This document shows, one piece after another, positions 60,201-64,000 of a stretch of 64,000 nucleotides of DNA. Under the pieces are notes generated by a model. That model ran no database searches, was not told where the DNA came from, and worked only from the letters and a program-made list of their open reading frames with translations. The first letter of the stretch is position 1. Every line of letters starts with the position of its first letter. The translations under genes were made by a program, and so were the position numbers. Source of the stretch: CBHWET01 sp966112985 (GTDB lineage Bacteria; Verrucomicrobiota; Verrucomicrobiia; Limisphaerales; JACDHS01); contig CBHWET010000001.1 in NCBI GenBank assembly GCA_966112985.1, positions 1 to 64,000 on the forward strand, written 5' to 3'.

Positions 60201-63198
60201 TTTCCCTGAGGTTTGTCGAAAGAGCCGCGGTATGCTCTCTTGCCACAGCACTGGGCATCTGCCGCAGTTGGCAGTAGAGGTACGCGTAATGGTGCTTTGT
60301 GAGGTGCTCGTTCCATACGCCTTCGTTAAGGTTAATCAACCGACCATTGCAGCCGAACTGAGGGCAAATCTCCCCGAGATCAAGGGTTGTGACAAACGAG
60401 CAGTCCTTGCACTTTCGAATTGCAGTTGGAGCAGAAAGGCAAAACTGCATGCGTTTGTAATCCAGCACCATTCCGGGATGCTGTGTAGTCATTGGAACAA
60501 GTAGTTGAATTTCTGGATCGGTAAGCAGTTCCCAAAATCGAGTGAGGATCTGCTGCCATTGAGAAAGGCACAGTTTACGACCAATAAATTCACCCCATCG
60601 ATTTCTATAAAACGATCCATTCGGTTTCAGTTTCGGGATCAGCCGAAATGGAACATCCGTTAATGGCGCAAGTGAGAACGATCTCTCGGGCTGGGCGTAC
60701 GCTCCCCAAATGAATTCGTCATCTCCAGTAATCCCCGGTGGCATTCGAATCGCACGATTATTGCGAATTCCATCCAATATCCATGTGAGAATCGACAGTG
60801 ACCGCTGTTCGTGTTTTCCAAACAAACTTTTGATCCCCGATTCTGTGTCAATTTCTTCGAGCGATGGCCCGTAGCTGACTGTAATTATACCTAAGTCGTC
60901 TAACGAATTCCGTGCTCCGCCCGGGAGGCAAAACTCTGCCAACACCTTTCCTCGAATAACCGTTTCCAAGTTGTCCTTTGGACTCTCACCATCACGATCA
61001 AGAACGCCGCGCTTAATTTCGGGTAACTTCAACAATTCGCTGACCAGCATCTCCACATTCAGCTTAACGCCTTGATGCTGCTTCATTATGTTCACGATTG
61101 CCCAACGAAGCAGGATTTCCTCGTGCCTGCGTTGAAAACTCGGCGCGAAAAACGCCGCATCTTGACGATTGTCGCTGAACACGAGCAAGCTTCGACCATT
61201 GCCCGGTAATTTCCACGCGTCCTTTTTGTTTGTTGGGAGATGCGAATAAAGAACCTCACTCACGACTTCAGACATTGCCTGGTCGCCCGGGTGAAATGGC
61301 GTGACGATCTCGTAGCGGTCCCGCCCACCACAAGACGGGCACGAGGTCATTGAGCCGTCGTTCCAGTCTTCATCAGCATCAGGCTCCCGCAGTGAGGCTC
61401 GAGTAGTTTCCAACCATTCATTAACGCGATCCTCCGGCAGCAGCCGATCTTTGATCTTCCCGTTGATCACATGTACAAAGCATTTTCCGACGGCTTCATC
61501 CTCCTCGGCTTCATCCTCGGCGCTCACCAAATTATTTTTTGGCTTCAACCAGAAGATTGACCTTTGCCACGCGCCGTGCCCGGGCCGGCGGCCTTTTAAT
61601 TGACCCTGAGCGGCGGACTCGTATGCCTCGAAGTAAAGCTCGCCGCATTTTCTGCAAGTCAACAGCCGATACCGCTCACGATGTGCCTCCTCATCGTAAA
61701 AAAGGCGAGCGAATCGGAAATCTGAAAAACAGTCTTCGCAGTCGGAAGGGTGCTCCAAGCGAATGGTCGCTTCGTCGATCCCGGTGACAAAAAAATGATA
61801 GCGTGCTGGCAAGAGCGGGTAGCCTTGAGGTGTTTCTTTTGCAAATGCCCCCAGAGCAATGAGTCCTTTCAATGCGCCAGCGGCAGTATCCAGGGCAGCG
61901 GCTGGGAATAGCTCCGCAGCGAGTTTGCGAAACGCCAGGAACTTGTGGGTAGACAGCAATTCAGAAGCTTTCTGAAGAGTCGGCTCCTTTGACAGAAGGG
62001 AGCACAAGCCTGCGGCTAGTGACCCGGCAGAAGGGTCCACGCTGCATCGAACATCAGCGGTTGTTACCTCTTGGTTCCATAATGAGACATGGTCTGGGCC
62101 GTCGTTATCCACGTCGGAGAGCACGTTCAAAATACCATGGAGTTTGATCCAGTCGCCGGGCTCCAAAGGCGAAATTTTGTTGCGTTGGGCGAGAAGACGG
62201 TGGGCCTTTCGCCTCGCTGTAATCGGCGGTTGAAATTCCGCGCCGAACAAATCAGCAGCAAATTTCTTAATTCCGTCGGAGCTACGAGAATCCTGGGACA
62301 GGCTCGCACTGGTTCCAATGCATATCACTTTGCTGTCCGTGCAGTGCCGGTTCTTAAGCTTTCGAAGGAGCAAAGCAACTTCAGTTGCTTGGGCACCTCG
62401 ATAGGAATGAATTTCGTCTAGAACCAGAAAATTCAGATTGCTTCCAGCGAACAGGCGTGAGTTCTTTGGAAGCAAAAGCAAATGCTCCAACATTGCATAG
62501 TTGGTCACGAGAATATGGGGCGGCGTTTCTAGCATCTCTGCTCTACTTAGAAGCCAGTTATCCGGAATCGACCTTTGAAAAAGCGTCTGGAAATACGGAT
62601 CTTGCAAATATGAGGCGACAAATTCATCCCGTGTCCACTTCGCATTGGTCTGGCCGGTGTAGCGTCCTACGGTAATTCCAAATTCCTGTAGACGGACAGC
62701 CAGCATCGGAAGTAGGCGATGGTACAGTTGGTCATTTGCCAGTGCGTTAAGCGGATATACTAACAACGCTCGAATGCCGGGTTTTCCCTTTACCTTTTGC
62801 TTCAACAACGAATCGATGATTGGGTAGAGAAAGCATTCAGTTTTTCCGGATCCTGTTCCAGTGGCAACAATCACATTTTGACCGTTGCTCGCAACCGCTT
62901 CAACAGCGTGTTGTTGGTGCAAGTGCATAGGACGTCCGTATTCCTCTTGAGATAATTTGCTAAAACCTTCATGCAGGCTTCCGCTCTCAACGAGTTGTTT
63001 CAGTGATTTACCTTTTGGGAAATCCGGCAAAGCCTCCACGAAGGGGCCTTTTACCAGCTTGTCTGGCTCCGAAAGCGTTTTCCCAGCGACTTGCCGCACT
63101 TTTGAAAATCGCTCGCTAATCGGAAGTGCTGTGAGCAGATACCGGAGAACGCGCTGTTTCAAGTCGTCGTGAAGCTGTAGTGGATCAATTTCCTTCAT
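57205..63198 (-). CDS. Giant helicase-DUF1998-PLD-like protein (DruE/DISARM-like)
   Basis: This 1997-residue protein starts with a superfamily 2 helicase: Walker A NVIVATGTGSGKTECFLYPI, LNFLVLDEIHSYRGAQAT (D-E-x-H), STTTMEMGIDLGDLEG and NYQQRAGRAGRR in the C-terminal helicase half. Several CxxC pairs occur in the insertion (CRKCGELYFE, CPSCGG). Then comes a DUF1998 region with RSCSNGCSHCVCTYSNQTYW. The last 350 residues contain KIERIIISDPYITADQDALA and DFHDRRIEFAI, like MIT_C/PLD-type domains. DruE of Druantia is a large helicase with DUF1998; DISARM has DrmA (helicase), DrmB (DUF1998) and DrmC (PLD) as separate genes. Here all are in one chain. It overlaps its upstream partner by 14 bases. 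Confidence 0.8.
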   Translation of the reverse strand: MKEIDPLQLHDDLKQRVLRYLLTALPISERFSKVRQVAGKTLSEPDKLVKGPFVEALPDFPKGKSLKQLVESGSLHEGFSKLSQEEYGRPMHLHQQHAVEAVASNGQNVIVATGTGSGKTECFLYPIIDSLLKQKVKGKPGIRALLVYPLNALANDQLYHRLLPMLAVRLQEFGITVGRYTGQTNAKWTRDEFVASYLQDPYFQTLFQRSIPDNWLLSRAEMLETPPHILVTNYAMLEHLLLLPKNSRLFAGSNLNFLVLDEIHSYRGAQATEVALLLRKLKNRHCTDSKVICIGTSASLSQDSRSSDGIKKFAADLFGAEFQPPITARRKAHRLLAQRNKISPLEPGDWIKLHGILNVLSDVDNDGPDHVSLWNQEVTTADVRCSVDPSAGSLAAGLCSLLSKEPTLQKASELLSTHKFLAFRKLAAELFPAAALDTAAGALKGLIALGAFAKETPQGYPLLPARYHFFVTGIDEATIRLEHPSDCEDCFSDFRFARLFYDEEAHRERYRLLTCRKCGELYFEAYESAAQGQLKGRRPGHGAWQRSIFWLKPKNNLVSAEDEAEEDEAVGKCFVHVINGKIKDRLLPEDRVNEWLETTRASLREPDADEDWNDGSMTSCPSCGGRDRYEIVTPFHPGDQAMSEVVSEVLYSHLPTNKKDAWKLPGNGRSLLVFSDNRQDAAFFAPSFQRRHEEILLRWAIVNIMKQHQGVKLNVEMLVSELLKLPEIKRGVLDRDGESPKDNLETVIRGKVLAEFCLPGGARNSLDDLGIITVSYGPSLEEIDTESGIKSLFGKHEQRSLSILTWILDGIRNNRAIRMPPGITGDDEFIWGAYAQPERSFSLAPLTDVPFRLIPKLKPNGSFYRNRWGEFIGRKLCLSQWQQILTRFWELLTDPEIQLLVPMTTQHPGMVLDYKRMQFCLSAPTAIRKCKDCSFVTTLDLGEICPQFGCNGRLINLNEGVWNEHLTKHHYAYLYCQLRQMPSAVAREHTAALSTNLREKTEKEFKEGRINVLSCSTTMEMGIDLGDLEGVMLRNVPPDIGNYQQRAGRAGRRAQAAPVSVTYARNRRFDQIVYETAEQFLSKDPRTPFVHLNNQRLFRRHQYSILLAGFLQHVVPDESSLQIGQLFGLSRITGPEDDPDAEDQSRVRFSEEDQLNFLSRLTKWLQSADANKHLKLAETLEKSVRSNLSADCLKELQCDPAVLKQDFFAELSDIAKEFGDRHRFYFSKFDELKGGTETDRQQNRRADRFLKMAYKWSMQQLINFLSRFGVIPTYTFPVNNICLEILTSRKQRFGSPWEQDLELDRDARMGIVEYAPGAEIVAKGRVWTSRGIGFYPKHFMPERYYKVCRMCRHVAIGEAPDLIPQTCPKCQQPIPGVPREFVEPRSFVTSVHESQGKEPGATRIRPPAAMETQLVSSARDEDFCDSPLQGISWAIQSAKEGTMLVVNQGRGHGFKRCSCRYTEVITGDPNAFRLSAHRDPYTGTECNGQFQHKAQDLAHQFRTDVLQVRIDHRIQVPDNLNPNEHGAFRTAVARTVTEACRIALSEAIEIEEGQLSATFRWRLSEGPEIIIFDTVPGGAGYVGMFFKNYTAQDLLKRAGKILDCARSCSNGCSHCVCTYSNQTYWDQFKRIAALEWVNRLSNLAVKDWNAGLSLEGISKSGAFAALDKARAIHILAPSLGEFVGPLWSDDNTSGLEHFFPEWERIHKWLVDKKTVSIYCSVFPDFGDSHLPKAAFATEWFSPYCKEGRLVFHRIKNQQSLPSRLRMIAESKDGCVCLYDAGAPAAVLHKLLGEHVFLGKAPGTSVLEAIKATSELIPAQKIQPPAAFYRREYTPGSSRKLDQDFSFLKGTKIERIIISDPYITADQDALASLKGLFGVMEKLWASPPKVIKVQYAQSSKLAEQELRKQIAALTRTFLSSVNPTAEIDVFELSRVRARDFHDRRIEFAIVDENAPTVRRSKTGPAAVKTLRVVVELSGGIYRLMTTDKECRLYRIVEA

Positions 63199-64000
63199 AT
63201 CGTCGTAACGGTTTGAGAGTTGCCTCCCAGTAGAGCATAAAGAACGAAAACATCTCTGGCGCTAAACTAGCCAACAGGGAGAGACGAGTCGTCCGCTGTG
63301 CAACGCTGTTACGGCGGGGGCTTAGCAGCGTGTTAATCCGCTCCATGAACAATTCCCTCGACAGCAATCCGTAACCAACAGAACGGCCGAGCCCGTTAAT
63401 ACACAGGAGTAGGTCGCACACCGTTTGGACAAGGCTGCTTTCTGCTATTCGAATTGCAATCGAGAGTTCAGCGTAATTCGGAACTCCTGCAATGCTTTTG
63501 AGGGTCGGGGCAACAAGATCCAACTGGTTGCCCATCGCTTGAATTTCGCTAGTCAAACGACCAAGAGTTGTCCCGGTTTCATTCGCATTTCGTACTTGCT
63601 CCAAGGGACGAAAACGCCGGTTCAGCGCACGGACTGCAGAGAGTAAATGTTCGGGAGTTAATAACAGCGGTTTTTCGATCTCTGCCTGCTTAAAGTCTAA
63701 TTCCTGGGTCTCGGTTGAAAGATAATTGAAGAACCGACAATGATCAAAATTCCGGAATTCCGCTTCCCGCCGACAAAATACTGAATGGGCATTTGCAAAA
63801 TGATTAAGGAATTGAGCGTGAGCACAACCTTTTGGCGGGTGAAAATTGTTCGCGGCATATTCCGTCAGCGTAGCCGCACGAGCAACATGCCCAAGCTCTC
63901 GGAAGACCTGGGCTACGAACATTTGTTCAGGGCCAGCATCGCAAAATGTCGAGCCACGTTGAGTAAGTAGCGTCTCCTGACTGCTAAATATTAGGGCGGA
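63185..64000 (-). CDS. Upstream partner of the giant helicase, 5' part outside the window
   Basis: The reading frame is open to the window edge: before the first ATG (63922) it continues as SALIFSSQETLLTQRGSTFC, DAGPEQ, with no start or stop codon. So at least 271 residues are visible and the true start lies beyond 64000. It is helical (EHLLSAVRALNRRFRPLEQV; SEIQAMGNQLDLVAPTLKSI) without a family I know. Its stop overlaps the helicase start, so they are coupled. In a Druantia-like system this would be the specific partner of the helicase. Confidence 0.7.
   Translation of the reverse strand, partial: SALIFSSQETLLTQRGSTFCDAGPEQMFVAQVFRELGHVARAATLTEYAANNFHPPKGCAHAQFLNHFANAHSVFCRREAEFRNFDHCRFFNYLSTETQELDFKQAEIEKPLLLTPEHLLSAVRALNRRFRPLEQVRNANETGTTLGRLTSEIQAMGNQLDLVAPTLKSIAGVPNYAELSIAIRIAESSLVQTVCDLLLCINGLGRSVGYGLLSRELFMERINTLLSPRRNSVAQRTTRLSLLASLAPEMFSFFMLYWEATLKPLRRYEGN

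Noticed and set aside
1..64000. CRISPR arrays, rRNA genes and insertion sequences
   Set aside because: I saw no regularly spaced repeats, no rRNA-like stretch and no transposase ORF on either strand.

Overview
The window is a chromosomal defence island of mid-range GC bacterial DNA. The best pointers to the host are a broken DnaE (DNA polymerase III alpha) fragment at 14739-15044, whose wording recalls Verrucomicrobiota enzymes, and a DUF1257/DUF2997/Ycf46-type ATPase/DUF3150 gene block that I associate with the Planctomycetota-Verrucomicrobiota group. Both are recalled from family knowledge, not searched, so the taxonomy is an inference.

Layout. (1) 1-12102 looks like an integrated mobile element. 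It has a PD-(D/E)XK nuclease gene interrupted by a stop, a small regulator, two GYF-domain proteins, a leftward block of replication-like and excisionase-like genes, a large unrecognised P-loop NTPase, and a tyrosine integrase beside a 28-nt tRNA 3' end that is probably an attachment site. (2) 12103-15991 is a patchwork: a 31-residue glycine-rich peptide gene with good expression signals, unrecognised genes, the dnaE remnant and a PIN-like gene. (3) 16066-24235 is a leftward four-gene Wadjet (JetABCD) operon of the DUF2397/DUF2398/TIGR02680/DUF2399 subtype. Its SMC-like jetC is split by what looks like a one-base deletion. (4) 24789-35685 is a mostly rightward replication and repair cassette: a RecB-like nuclease, a RadC protein, a WGR-DNA ligase, a sliding clamp homologue, DUF3150, DUF1257, DUF2997, a SWIM zinc protein and a Ycf46-like AAA+ ATPase. 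It also holds a doubly frameshifted uracil-DNA-glycosylase-like gene. (5) 35764-36717 is a trypsin-like protease. (6) 36764-51380 is a leftward type 1 BREX operon: brxA, brxB, brxC, pglX, a DUF262/HNH nuclease, pglZ and brxL. (7) 51612-56095 is a complete leftward type II CBASS operon: patatin phospholipase, CD-NTase, E1-E2 fusion, JAB peptidase. A divergent LysR regulator (56208-57128) sits at its promoter. (8) 57205-64000 holds a 1997-residue helicase-DUF1998-PLD-like protein (DruE/DISARM-like) and an upstream partner gene cut by the window edge.

How it works together. BREX marks host DNA with a methylase and blocks unmarked phage DNA. CBASS senses infection and kills the cell through a nucleotide-activated phospholipase. 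Wadjet cleaves plasmid DNA. The helicase system probably adds another DNA-targeting layer. The cassette at 24.8-35.7 kb carries its own clamp, ligase and nucleases and is the best candidate for an undescribed system. Several genes (jetC, the glycosylase-like gene, the first nuclease) are broken by single-base changes, which means either recent decay or sequencing error.
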